DNA of 64,000 nt from Ciona intestinalis. Taxonomy: Eukaryota; Chordata; Ascidiacea; Phlebobranchia; Cionidae. The notes beneath the pieces are model-generated. The model saw only the letters and a list, made by a program, of their open reading frames with translations. It did not search any database and had not been told where the DNA came from. How positions within the stretch are numbered: the stretch's first letter is position 1; each line of letters starts with the position of its first letter. Below are positions 9,960 to 21,207 of this stretch, in pieces. Location: NCBI RefSeq assembly GCF_000224145.3, contig NC_020166.2:5509050-5573049 (forward strand). The letters run 5' to 3'. The position numbers and the translations under genes were made by a program.

Positions 9960-12900
9960 ACAGCCTTAGGGGGTGCCACAACCGAAATTGATAATGGTTG
10001 GGGCAAGGGGTAATCGTCATTACTACGGGCAAATCCCCCGGCAGACGCCACATCTTATTCGAACGGGTCGACAAGACGACCGTCATAGAAAACTCTGACG
10101 AAAATCTAAAAAAATTACCGAAGTTAACAAGTGGTAAATACGTGAAACGTCAAAGAAAACAAAATGCTTTAAAGGTTTATTTTAAAAGTATTTGCTCAGT
10201 ATCGTCACTATTTGTGTCTTCTTTCAATGTGTTTATAAGTTTATACTTTATGTGGTAAGGATTGTGCATCAAGTACTTGGTATTCGTACAGGGAGAGTAC
10301 TTGCCCCTGTTTTGGGTGGAAAGCAGTTTCGAGCCGCCTCGTTGGGTATAGGGATGACGTCAGTTATAATAGCAGCATGGGCAAACCACATCTACGGTTG
10401 TAGTACTACGTATTGTTCGAAAGTTAAAATAACATAACCATCTTTCGAACCCTTTTGTGGTATTTTTCTCTTTAAAGAACAACACCTATAGTTATTCGCT
10501 ATGCGGTCTTATGTAAGTTTTTCAGTACAGCATATTTTCCCAGACGCTTTGTATTTAATCGCACAAATGGTAAAAAAATACCTTTTTTCTCCCAAGACCC
10601 GCCACAAAAGTGAGAGTCTTTCTTCGCGTCTTGCCGTCATTCGCGGTCGGGTGTACATCAGCACAGCCCCCGTTGTCGCCAAGTGCATCAGCACCACCCA
10701 TATATGCCCCATGTATACGACATTTCCTGTGCTATATAACATACTGAATCGCCGGTATCTTATACTTTTGGCTTTACTTTTTCTACAGAATAATCTACAG
10801 CTTGATTGAGGCACGTAGCGTCATCGTTTCCTGTCATATCACTTTCGAGGGATTTCCTCGTGTAGCTGATTATCCCTATGTGCATTACAACATGCAGCAT
10901 ACGGAGAATACAAAATCTCTACACGATGTGTGTCGATAATTTAGCTATTGAAGTATTATATACAGTAAGTGCGCCTGTTTTTATTGGATCTATTAGAAGA
11001 GAATTCGAGACATTACTTCCTAATATGTACCGTTTAAAAGATTAATATTCTTTGATATAAATTATACCTGAACGTTGTATCGAATATAGTAAAGTTTAAA
11101 CAATGGTGTTTGCTAATACGAATCCCCAAAATGTAGACAAGTTGTCATTAGATCTATATTTCGTATTAGTAAACTACAGAGATTCGGGGTTCGAGTATTC
11201 GGCATTATAGGGATCGACAAAGAATCGGATAAATCTAACTATACGGGCGACAACGTAGCCGTATTTGTTCAACTGCTCAGAAGTGGCTGCCACTTGTTAA
11301 CTTCTGTTAGAGTAGCTGTAGGTTTGATAGAATACGACCGTCCGTATAAATGTACAATTGTAGCAATGCCTATGTGTGGGTACATGGTGTGTTCAATTAT
11401 ATATGTAGCCTATTACAAGAAAATAAACCGAAAACTCATATTCCGGTTGATTCAGAGTTGGGATGTCGGATCGTGAACGGTATAATAGATATAACGGGAG
11501 AATGTATGAGTTTTGCCACTTCGTGTAAAGAGTCACTTCCTTCATAATATCGCTGACAAACAGTTTAGTTTTATGAGTAAACACTTAGTGTCTAACCGCA
11601 TGTATCAGCCGGGGTAGTATGCATTAATTAGCATACAGGTATAATATATTGTATTATATACCATATTTAAGTACGTAATTTGATATTTTGGTATAGTTTC
11701 CAATTTAAAAAAATATCAAAAATCAACAGTTGCAGTTTAACATATTCCTAAAAAGTAAGGTGCGGGCGCATTCTGACTTTTATTCGCTCACCGTTTAAGT
11801 TATATTTAATTCCATATGGATTGGTAGGACCAGGAAACGCTTAATATTGAATAAGAGTGAGTTCTTTCACGAGTCCGTGGTACCAGAGTCGCAGTTTCCG
11901 TTTCATTCATACAGGGTGTGTGTTAGATACAGATGCTTAGTAGAGACGTTTGCATTACTTACTCTTGCCTTGTCAGGGTATTAACAAGACGTTATAAAGT
12001 TTATTTTGAACAGATGATATTAAACTAGCCGCCTGTTCGCAAATGATGCACTTGTATTTGTTTATGTTTAAAACAAAACAGGAGTGGTAGGTTGACTGTG
12101 ACAATCAAAGAAAATCAAATATCTTTGGCTTTCACTTTTGTAGCTACAGTGTAGTATTATAATATCAAATCCGCCATCGAAGCCATTCAGCTGCTGCTTG
12201 CCGCAAGCTGCCTTTTGAACGAACGTTTCCTGCTCCGAGACGTCTCGGTCCTCCGGGAGGGAGGACCGCTTCCGCCTCACTCCCTGTCGCACCTTCGATT
12301 GCCCGGGTCGTCCAACCAGGCGACGGATCAACCCCGATCGATTGGTTCCTTCGAAAACAAAGTTTTTTTGGGCGTTTCCTGCATGAGCAATATAAATGGG
12401 AGGCGAGCGTCTATACATGTATGCTAATTGTACAAGACGCTTTGCGCAGACTCAAGTGCATTCGGCTAATTGAAAGTGGTTTATACTGTTACTAGAGACA
12501 TTCCAGGTTAGTTTATGATTTTCCGCTGCTGTAAGCCCTGTCTAGGTTACTTGTATAACGTTTGAATGGTTGTGGGGTAAGTTTGTAATGTTTAAAAATA
12601 TATCATATAACGAGATGGTTTATGTAAATTGTAAAGTGCCGTAACTGGTTTTCGATGCTGCCTTGTTACCTACGGTACCAGGTAGAAAGTATGTCATCTC
12701 GTACCGTGAGTAATAAAGCATTCTCGGGAGCTCAATGCAACCGGTACTATAGAGGGAAAACAATGCATGGTGGCTTCGGAGTGTGAAAATATAAAGGCGC
12801 ATATAAGAATCAAAATATAGCTTTAATAGAATGTTTCAAAAATAACATACTTTCTAATGTGTAAGTTCTTTAATTATAGCTATGGTTCTTCAATGAGTTT

Positions 12901-13060
12901 TATTGGATTGAAATATTAAACTGTCCGAATACAGAAATAAATTATACAGTATGACAAAAATGCTATGGGTCTACTGTTTTCTTTGTTTAATATCATAAAT
13001 TCATATGTGAAAATAAGTCTATTCATCAAGTAATACTTTAATAAAACAAAAGTAAATCTG
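9960..13060. other. Intergenic DNA without a supported gene
   Basis: Nothing convincing is coded here. Overlapping frames open on both strands at 10501-10814 and at 12068-12427 coincide with GC-richer patches that simply lack stops. The patch at about 12170-12330 could be a promoter or first non-coding exon; a TATA-like AATATAAATG is near 12390, an octamer-like ATGCTAAT near 12421 and a possible donor ATTCCAG/GTTAGT near 12507. Confidence 0.5.
12246..12268. other. Perfect 9-bp inverted repeat (hairpin)
   Basis: CGGTCCTCC, a five-base loop GGGAG, then GGAGGACCG, in a GC-rich patch of otherwise AT-rich DNA. It could be chance, a transcript hairpin or a palindromic binding site. Confidence 0.5.
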
Positions 13061-13068
13061 CCTAAAGT

Positions 13069-13268
13069 TAGTAGGGTAGGCTAAGGGAAAATGGGACAAC
13101 TTTAGCACATAATATCCAAATATCCTGAACTTGTTCTAAACAATTAACAACGGCATGGGAGTCGTTAGGATGTGGCTTTATAATTATCTGAATGTTCTTT
13201 CATCACCACCAAATGGGACGAGAAAATATAGAATGAAAATGTGTCCCATCTTCCCCTACCCTACTATA
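13069..13268 (-). mobile_element. MITE copy, reverse orientation
   Basis: Left end GTAGGGTAGGCTAAGGGAAA, then TTTAGCACATAATATCC; right end GTCCCATCTTCCCCTACCC and CTACTATA. Confidence 0.85.
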
Positions 13269-13269
13269 C

Positions 13270-15460
13270 ATTGTATATCTGTATTATTGTTAAATTGTTT
13301 TATATGGGATCTTGAGAAGCAACGGAGGCTATACAGCACCTATGATGGACGTATTTGTGTGTTTTGTGGCTTGTATCAGTTACCAGCACTAAATAGTAAA
13401 GAAATCTTTATATTATTGTGATATTGAAAATGCTAACAGTTTGTCTCCACAATCATAGTAAAACATAAAGAGAAATAAAAAATACTCACTATGTCAACTT
13501 TGCTATAATAGATCGTTATGCGGGCGGAAATGTTTTGAAACCAGTGTTATAGACTAACTTTAATTACGTTGCCCCTTCCATTTTGCGACAATAAATGACT
13601 AACATTAATTCGCTAATGAGTGACACGGGTACTGCAAAATATTGAATATCTTTAAATTGCTTTTGATTCATTTCGGGGCGCCAATTTTAGCGTGTGCATA
13701 TTTTAACATGTGCCATAATATAAATGACTCATTTCATTACATTACACCAAAGGGCCTATATAGTAAAGTTTGTATGGCAAGGGTTTGACTGCTTCCATTC
13801 CTATTGAAAACGTTGGCACGTATATGAATCTGTACAATATTCAAACGAAGTTGCTCCGAGTCAACGAGTCTGCCCGGAAATAATTGCATTCTAGAAATAA
13901 CTGAACGGTTTCCTTTTACGCACTTTGACATTTTCCTGTTATTTGTTTCAAACTCTTGCGCATGCCTTTTGATTGCATGTTTCACTTGTTTGGTCAAATG
14001 TATAAGCGTGTAACGTTCGCTTATATTTGTAACTACAAATACGCATATTATACAGACGTCTTCGCCTCAATCATACAGTAGGATCGGGGAAGGTGGGACA
14101 CTTTTTAACTCTATTTTTTCGTCCCATTTAGTAGTAAACGAAAAACATTCAAAAGAATATGAAACTATGTCCCCATGACTCTCATAGAACATTGTTAATT
14201 GTTTAAAACACGACCAGGATATCTGGATATTACGAGCTAAAGGTGTCCCATCTTCCCCCACCCTACTATATATGCTTTTACGTTTTTTCATTCAAAGGTT
14301 TATTAATTTACAATTACCTATCCAGCGTGATTTAAACATCAGAGTATATCCGATTTAATATTACGTCTTATAGTATTAATTAGCTTGGCAAAGTCGAATA
14401 CATATAGTGGGGTCGACATTAATGGCGTCGTGTACAAAAAAAACCACAGGTCAAACAAAAAGGATTTATCTCTTTGTTCGTTCATGTCAGTACGTTGTGA
14501 CGTAGAATCATAATAATAGAACTACAAGTTGTTATGTTATTGCGGTAGCACGGTATGAAAAGATTCTGTAGGTGTAGGAAAAGAAAGGCATCATATATAT
14601 TGAAGCTTTATGAACGAGAACCAATCCGAATGGTTAGTTCGAAAGAGGCACGCATAAGGAAGCGGATCATCGCTACTTTAAACTGAACAAGGTAAGATTA
14701 CTTTTTTCTTGTTTCTGAATTCTCCCGGGATTTGTTTCGGAATTTTCCAAATAAAATTGTTTTTTTTTTAGTTTGAAGTTTGGGTTATACTGAAAATGCC
14801 CTCCAAAAATACTCGGCAATCGTCATATTTTTGGAAAAATAACTTAGGTTCCAAGTACTTTGTAACAAAGCTTGATTTAAAACTGGTTTTAATAATCAAA
14901 TTTTCCCAAATTCGCATTTTAAGATTATTCACGCGTACGCAAACGCCTCAAATAAAATAACAACAAAAAAGAAAGATGAGCTGCTCGAATCGGTGTCAAT
15001 ACTTCATAATTAGAAACCAAAGACATTTTACCCTGCGTGTTTCGGCCGGGTGACAATTAATAAAGATATGGTTTGAAAGGGGCGTAACTGATATATCTCA
15101 AACATCCATTCTTTAAATATGAGGGTCATTTGGCCACCTCTTAGATTAGACCATTTGTCGTAAAGATGTTGGCGGCTGGATTTATTTAATGCACTACTGG
15201 TGTAGAATGAAAAAAGTTGTATAACTTCAGAGTATAGAATTTAAATTCCAAATTGGACGAGCTGCTAAAACTTTAACGGGTATAGGCGCGGTAAAGGTTT
15301 TTAAATGACATCAAGCTGTTGAGATGCAGAAACTGTTTCGATGCCTCGCAAGCTGTAATGGTCACATTAAAAAGTTCGAATAGGTTTATAAACAAGTTAG
15401 GAAAGTCGGATAATTACCAGTTGATTTTCACTTTGCTATAGAATCGGTTTAGACGATATT
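13270..15460. other. Intergenic DNA with one MITE
   Basis: No supported gene apart from the MITE at 14074-14270. A perfect donor-like AACAAG/GTAAGA near 14689 may mark an untranslated first exon of the + strand gene downstream, but no promoter or acceptor pairing can be shown. Confidence 0.4.
14074..14270 (+). mobile_element. MITE copy, forward orientation
   Basis: Left end AGTAGGATCGGGGAAGGTGG, internal TCGTCCCATTTAGTAGTAAA and GTTTAAAACACGACCAGGAT, right end GTCCCATCTTCCCCCACCC and CTACTATA. Confidence 0.9.
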
Positions 15461-15462
15461 TT

Positions 15463-15750
15463 ATGATGGCGTTAGAAGCTTATGGGGTGTACCTACCCGA
15501 TGACATACCTGCCGGGCAGTTTGCGTCGAAACTGGTTAAAGCCGTTCACACTGACACCCGTGATAATATTTTTCCATGCAACAGCCCATACGGTCGTGAT
15601 TGGAGCGAGTCAATCTTATACCTCGGAAGAAAGAAGAGAACCAGTGAGGGCAGCAACAAGTGCGATTGTGACGTCACAATGGAAAGTCCACGCGTCATTT
15701 TACCCATGGAACACCCGTTGGAGGGAAGAAATAACCCACAGCCGAGCAAG
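15463..15750 (+). CDS. Possible alternative first coding exon
   Basis: An open frame from ATG at 15463 runs 96 codons to a donor-like GAGCAAG/GTATAT. Its phase (0) fits the exon at 16847, so it could replace the short first exon at 16520-16564. The product would start MMALEAYGVYLPDDIPAGQF. No known domain was recognised. Doubt remains because a second + frame and one - frame are also open across this GC-richer stretch. If not spliced it would read on to a stop at 15846 (127 residues). Confidence 0.35.
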
Positions 15751-16015
15751 GTATATTGTATCGCACTGTTTGTACAAGCTTTACTCTTTATTGTACGTTT
15801 AAAGCTCCCTTTACGCCATAATAAACAAAGGATACCATTTGTATAAGACATAATTCAACAGTGTCAATAAATAGGCTTTTATTAAAGGTAAATATAGTTT
15901 TTCAAGTAGCTACGGTGTTTACACTACGTGTTAAAAGGTTTAAGCGTTATTAAGCAACAGCGTTTTTCGTGTGTGGGTTACGTTTTTACTAAGCAGGCCT
16001 CTAGAAAATTGAGAT

Positions 16016-16170
16016 ATGGTATCCAAATATCCTGATCGTGTTTTAAACAGTTAACAACGATATGAAAGTCGCGAGAATACAGTTTTATAATTCTTTAATT
16101 GTTCTTTGTTTACTTCCAAATAAGACGAGAAAATAGAAGGGAAATGTGTCCCATCTTCCCCCATCCACTG
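16016..16170 (-). mobile_element. MITE fragment, left end missing
   Basis: Begins at the internal TATCCAAATATCCTGATCGT block and ends GTCCCATCTTCCCCCATCC. It has no left terminal repeat. Confidence 0.75.
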
Positions 16171-16519
16171 TGAGTAAAGCTAAAAGTTAGGACCACCTTT
16201 AAAACCGATTAGGTTACTTATAGTGTTTTTACATGGCACTGATGTATTGTTACGCTGTCCTTGAAGAGCCATAGTTATCCCCGCTGGCATTGTTGATGCT
16301 TGAATAGAAAGTATTCAGAAATAACGTGTTCAGACCACTCACGATACGGGAGTGTGCCATAATTACAAGTTACAGTAAAAAGCGTCGTTTCTAACAAACT
16401 TAAAACTGATGATATAACAAAGTTAAGGGTTCTAAAGTAAAGTTTATTGTCAGTTCATTTTGGTAGTCTGTTAATTTTTTGTATAAAATCAGTTTTAGGA
16501 GTTTATAAGGCCCGTTAAT

Positions 16520-19500
16520 ATGATTGGACCGAAATTAAATGTCACAATAGAGCCAAAAACAAAGGTACGTTATGTTATATATATGTGAGCATTGGTAGTT
16601 GATATGAGGTTTCTTTATGTAATTTGTGTTATAGAGTTTTAGTTAAGCATGAATGTTGAGTGTTTAAATTGTAGTTTGTTGAATAGTTTGTTCAATTGTG
16701 ATTGTTAAATTGGTGAATAAATCTTGGATTTATACTGCGTTAATAAGAAACTTTCTTTGGTAAATTGTTGGGTAGGTCCTCTATAGTATTGGGGCAATTA
16801 AAATCTTCTTATTTGGGCACAAGACATATTCCTTCTGCAATTTCAGGCCTTTATGGACTGGAGAGTGCCCAGCAGATACTCAGATAAAGCTGGGAGACCA
16901 ACGACACGAGAGGCTGAAGTGATGAGACGTATTCAAGCCCAATCTCGAGCAAGGAGCAGGTAAGTTAAATTTTTAATGCTTACGTATTGATAGATTTACT
17001 CCGGACGCCGCGTGCAGTGGTTATAGCGTGTCCGCCTTTAGTCGGGAAAATATGGGTTCGAGGCTTGACACGGCTACCTTGGGCAAGATACTTATCGGGT
17101 TGAAAAATTGGTTTAAAGCGTGAAAGTGAAAATGTCCTAAAGGAGAATGTTCAATCTCATCCCGACCTACTATATGTGGTAACTTTTATAAGCTCTACCG
17201 CATATCCCCACTACGACGTTAATATATATACAGTTACATTGTGTGTGTTTGCAGCCGCCAGCATGAAGTAACTCATACAACACACCACCCACCACCGCCT
17301 GGTAAATTTCAACCCATCAGATCCGAACAACAGGAGCACATGGCTGAGGTCCTTCGAATGAAATCTGCCCTTCGTGATCGTGGGCAAGTTACAACGTGTA
17401 AGAAAAAACATTACTTTAAACAATAACTTGGCTTATGAGAAAAAGAACAAGTAAACAGTTCCAAACCACATGCCTAAGTTTTAGGTTCACGTTTTAGTCT
17501 AATAGTTACTGTGGGTTTTTCATGTATCAATTAATTATTACAAAAAAACATTATGGTAGGGTGGGGTAAGATGGGACATGTTTTCATTCTCTTTTTCTTT
17601 TTATTTCGTAGTAAACAAAGAATACTTACCGAATTACTCAACCGCAGCCCCACGACTCTAGAAGAGCGTTGTTAGTTATTTAAAACACGATCAGGAAATT
17701 TAGGATTTAAGCGCTAACAGTATCCCATCTTACCCAACAGTTATATCATAATTTAATATTTTTCCTTTGAAAATCGTTCAACGCAACACTGTAAACAGTT
17801 TTAAGCGTTGCCTTTCCATCTTGCAGTGCCGCGACTTTCTTTAAGCGCCAACCACAGTATGGAGAAACCACTGGAACCAAGAACATACTCGGCTGCACAA
17901 AGATGGTTGAGTAAAAATCCTGGAAAGGAGCATCTGGCAGAACAGGTACAGTTTAGTTTACACACCTACATAACCCTACAACGGTATAACCACTTTGCAC
18001 TATAGTTATAACCACAACATTATAACTACTTTGCACTAATAGACCAATAGATTTAAACTGTTGATTTAGGTTTTGAGGCAAAACGGTCGAACAGAAGTGG
18101 ACAGACTGTTGGAAAATACATTGGAGCCCAACGCGAGAAAAGCGGTTCGGGAATGGCTGAAACATGCATCTGAAAGCGGTAACGATGAACGACTGCGTCG
18201 TATATTCATAACACACAAACTGTTTTAATAAAAAATTATGTACAGATCGCCGTGCTGCTATGAGGTTTTTCAGCACGCTGGCTGGTAGAAAGTTGCTTGG
18301 TGGACCTAGTGGACGTCACCCCGCGCCAAACATGCATGGTGATAAAAATGCCAGGCTGAGCGCAGTACTGGATACTTTACGAACAAACAAGTTGGTTATC
18401 AAACTTACTTCTGTATAATATTGTAGGTTAAGGTGACTGTACAAAGTATCCGGAATTCGTCCGTTTTGTTTGTTTTGTCCGGATTTCACTGCCGCATGCG
18501 GAACTCGGTAATGGGTTTGCATACGACTTAGCAAGCGAGTTCGCATGCCGGATACTGTGTACAGCCACCTTAACATTATCCCATTTTATCCGATCGTGTT
18601 TTGACCAATTAACAACACTTAGAGTTTGGATGCTACAGTTCTACTATCGAATTGAAAAAGAAATAAGAATGAAGACGTGTCCCACCTTACCCCAAACTAT
18701 ATAGTAGGATGGGGGAAGATAGGACACCTTTTCATTCTATTTTCTCGTACATTTTGGTATAGCAAACAAAAACATTCAAGGAATTATAAAACCTTGTCCT
18801 CGCGACTTTCATAGACCATTGTTAATTGTTTAAAATACGATCAGAATATTTATATATTTCGTGCTAAAGGTGTCCCATCTTCCCCCACCCCACTATATAA
18901 CTTTCACCTGATCATATACGCTATAACTGTCCAATCACAACTTACTGCAATAACAATGAGAATGTTTTCACAGTAGCATGAATTCTGATGTTCTTCGGCC
19001 ATGTTTTAATATTATCTTTATAATTTAAAGGGGTCAAGCACCACAGGAACCAGACATGGGGCACGCAACGGTTGACGATCACATTAAGTCTTTGTTAAAA
19101 GCAGCACGAAGAAAGCACATTCGTATTCTGACGCCAGAGACAAGACTAAGACACAAAGAACTGCAGACTTGGCATCATATGCCGGTACGTATTTCTAATG
19201 TAAACTATAACACGTGTAGTCGTTATAGGATTGGACTTAAACCAAAATAAATCGGAGTACCATTACGTATAAGCATGACGAATATTTTGTTTGCCGAAAC
19301 GGCGTATGGCAGTAAACTTATTTGCTTTTGCGTATTTATGAATCTAAAGTTCTGATCCATCTAATTAAGTTGTGATATGACGTTGAACGTGAATAAATAT
19401 TGAAAAGACTTGATTGTCGTTCAGAATTAATTTTGTAGTATATAGGGTGGGGAATGATGGTACACATTTAGCACATACGGTTTTATATTCTTTGAAAGTT

Positions 19501-19727
19501 TTTTGTTTACTAGCAAATTGGCCGAGAAAATAGAATGAACAAGTGTCCCATCTCCCCCACCCTATACTATAACACACACACCATAACACATGCGCTGATA
19601 CTAAATTACAAATTTTGAGCAGGTCTACAATTACACCGGAAAAATACAAAACACAAGATCAATGTACGTAAAGCCAAACGCATCCATTCCAAAAGATTTT
19701 CGGATTCATCCTGAGTGGGAACCGTGA
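16520..19727 (+). CDS. Eight-exon gene of unknown function, 310 residues
   Basis: Exons 16520-16564, 16847-16959, 17255-17397, 17827-17945, 18070-18178, 18246-18390, 19031-19184 and 19623-19727 join in phase, with normal acceptors and mostly good donors; GTTGGT after exon 6 is weak. The product begins MIGPKLNVTIEPKTK and ends SIPKDFRIHPEWEP before TGA. It has no signal peptide or membrane segment. It is basic, with a proline/histidine patch in exon 3 (HHPPPPGKF) and predicted helical stretches in exons 4-6 (EVDRLLENTLEPNARKAVRE; RRAAMRFFSTLAGRKLLGG). I do not recognise the family. Absence of targeting signals suggests a cytoplasmic or cytoskeletal protein, but that is inference. MITEs have entered four of its introns or its flank. 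Confidence 0.75.
17003..17176 (+). mobile_element. tRNA-derived SINE-like element
   Basis: The head resembles a tRNA gene with split RNA polymerase III promoter: an A-box-like GTGGTTATAGCGTG and a B-box-like GGGTTCGAGGC about 40 bp later, followed by TTGGGCAAGATACTT. The end, ATCTCATCCCGACCTACTAT, resembles the terminal repeat of the local MITE, suggesting a composite element. It sits in an intron of the 16520-19727 gene. Confidence 0.5.
17551..17747 (+). mobile_element. MITE copy, forward orientation
   Basis: Left end GGTAGGGTGGGGTAAGATGG, internal GTAGTAAACAAAGAATACTT, right end ATCCCATCTTACCC. Located in intron 3 of the 16520-19727 gene. Confidence 0.85.
18428..18573. mobile_element. TTAA-flanked palindromic MITE (piggyBac-like), copy 1
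   Basis: Bounded on both sides by TTAA, with terminal inverted repeats AGGTGACTGTACAAAGTATC and GATACTGTGTACAGCCACCT. Internally palindromic around GCCGCATGCGG. A second copy is at 37799-37936. TTAA borders are the target-site type of the piggyBac superfamily; there is no coding capacity. It lies in intron 6 of the 16520-19727 gene. Confidence 0.75.
18578..18702 (-). mobile_element. MITE fragment, left end missing
   Basis: Begins in the internal GATCGTGTTTTGACCAATTA region and ends GTCCCACCTTACCCC and ACTATA. It lies directly between the TTAA-type MITE and the next full MITE. Confidence 0.7.
18699..18898 (+). mobile_element. MITE copy, forward orientation
   Basis: TATAGTAGGATGGGGGAAGA at the left and GTCCCATCTTCCCCCACCCC with ACTATATA at the right. 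It shares the TATA with the preceding fragment, so the two abut head to tail. Confidence 0.9.
19440..19570 (-). mobile_element. MITE copy with internal deletion
   Basis: GGGTGGGGAATGATGGTACAC at the left with TTTAGCACATA, and GTCCCATCTCCCCCACCCTA at the right; about 130 bp. In the last intron of the 16520-19727 gene. Confidence 0.8.
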
Positions 19728-21207
19728 GGTTCATGATGTCACGAAACACTGCTTTGATGAGATTACGTTGATGTTTGTTGTTGTAATTAAGTACTTTTTA
19801 CTGTTATAAAACTTATGCCTTGAATATTTTCACCATGTACAATGAGCACTTGGATTTAATAAATGTTATCTGTGTTATTACAAGACTGAATTTAAAAAGT
19901 CAAATCAGGAGGTAGGAATAAAAGGTCGTAGGAAAAATCTCTGTTTGCATTTTGCTTCGTACTTTGATGACACATGTATGACAATATGTGGCGGTGTCTG
20001 CATTGTAAAAGATCAAACGTTTAGTCAAGTTATTGCGGATTCTTGTTCAGAAGTGCTGGTCTAATGTGTAAGCAAAATCTTCACTCTTTAACGAAGATTT
20101 TATAAGGTCTAACACACGAAAACTGTAATACAAATTTTATTTAAAACAACGCGGCAAAAGTAGTTCAGTCGTTCGAACTACGTAACGTATAATGAAAATT
20201 GCAACGAAATTTGATTTATATATAATATATTTATATAAATATTCCAGACCGATAGGGTTGTACACATACTAAATAAATCGACTAAATTCTATAAGGCCAG
20301 ATAATGAAAAAAGCAAAAGTATATAAGCATAGTAGGAAACACGACGCAAAATGGGCCAAATTCTGCGGTTTACGAATAAAAGTGCTGATGAAAAAATACG
20401 TTAAAATCCTCACTGTCAGTAACAATTGCGATGTAGTTGGAATGAAATATTTGCTTGAATAAGCAGCAGTGCGTTTTAAAGACACTTCAGAAAATATTGT
20501 TATCGAAAAGTGAGTTTTTACAATCTTTGATATTTGTTTACGAATATAAATGTGATGTTAGCCAAGCACAAAGGTTTAATTTCAGCTCGACTTAAAATAC
20601 AAAAAAGGGAGAAATGAGTACAAGCTGTTACGATTATCAACCATTTTTTACAATGCCCGCCAAGGACTGACGAGATATAATGGTTTTGCTTAGGAACATT
20701 AAAGCAACTGTGCAGATTTATAGGGTGCTTACGTATATGGTTACGGAAAGCATGGATTCGGTGTGGATTTAACTTTACTGTGCAAAAATATCCTCCAACC
20801 TTTTGGCAGTGCGGTTTTGTACTAATTGAGTTAAATATCGAAGAAATGGTAAATTTGGGGTGGAAGTTGTTTAAAGTAGGGCATAGTTAATTTCTGCACA
20901 AAATAAATAGACAATATTTTGAGTTGTGGTGCCAATAGTTTTGTGTAAACCTGTGTTCGACCAAATAAGGATCTAAAACGACGCTTGTTGTAATATAAGC
21001 CGATAATACATAAGTCAGGTTAAACAAAAACATTACAGAACATGTAAATCAAATCGCATAGTTCGTGTACTATTAGTTCAACAGGTATATAGCGAAACAA
21101 ACGGTTTTATAACGGAATGAGAATTGGTACTTAGTTCCTTTGCTACGTGTCCATTGTACTTGCCATCGGAAGTATACATAATATGACGCAGATTTCAAAC
21201 AGCTTCT
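19728..21207. other. Convergent intergenic region, no gene seen
   Basis: Lies between the 3' ends of the unknown + gene and the sorting nexin on -. AT-rich; it presumably holds both 3' UTRs. No MITE, RNA gene or supported frame. Confidence 0.5.

Noticed and set aside
10501-10814. Overlapping 100-codon frames on both strands
   Set aside because: Both strands are open because of local GC content; no signal peptide, domain, splice partner or start context favours either.
12068-12427. Minus frame of 116 codons and plus frame of 70 codons
   Set aside because: Same GC-rich, stop-poor patch on both strands; more like promoter DNA than an exon.
13737-13997. 86-codon minus frame
   Set aside because: No family features, no splice sites and isolated in intergenic DNA.
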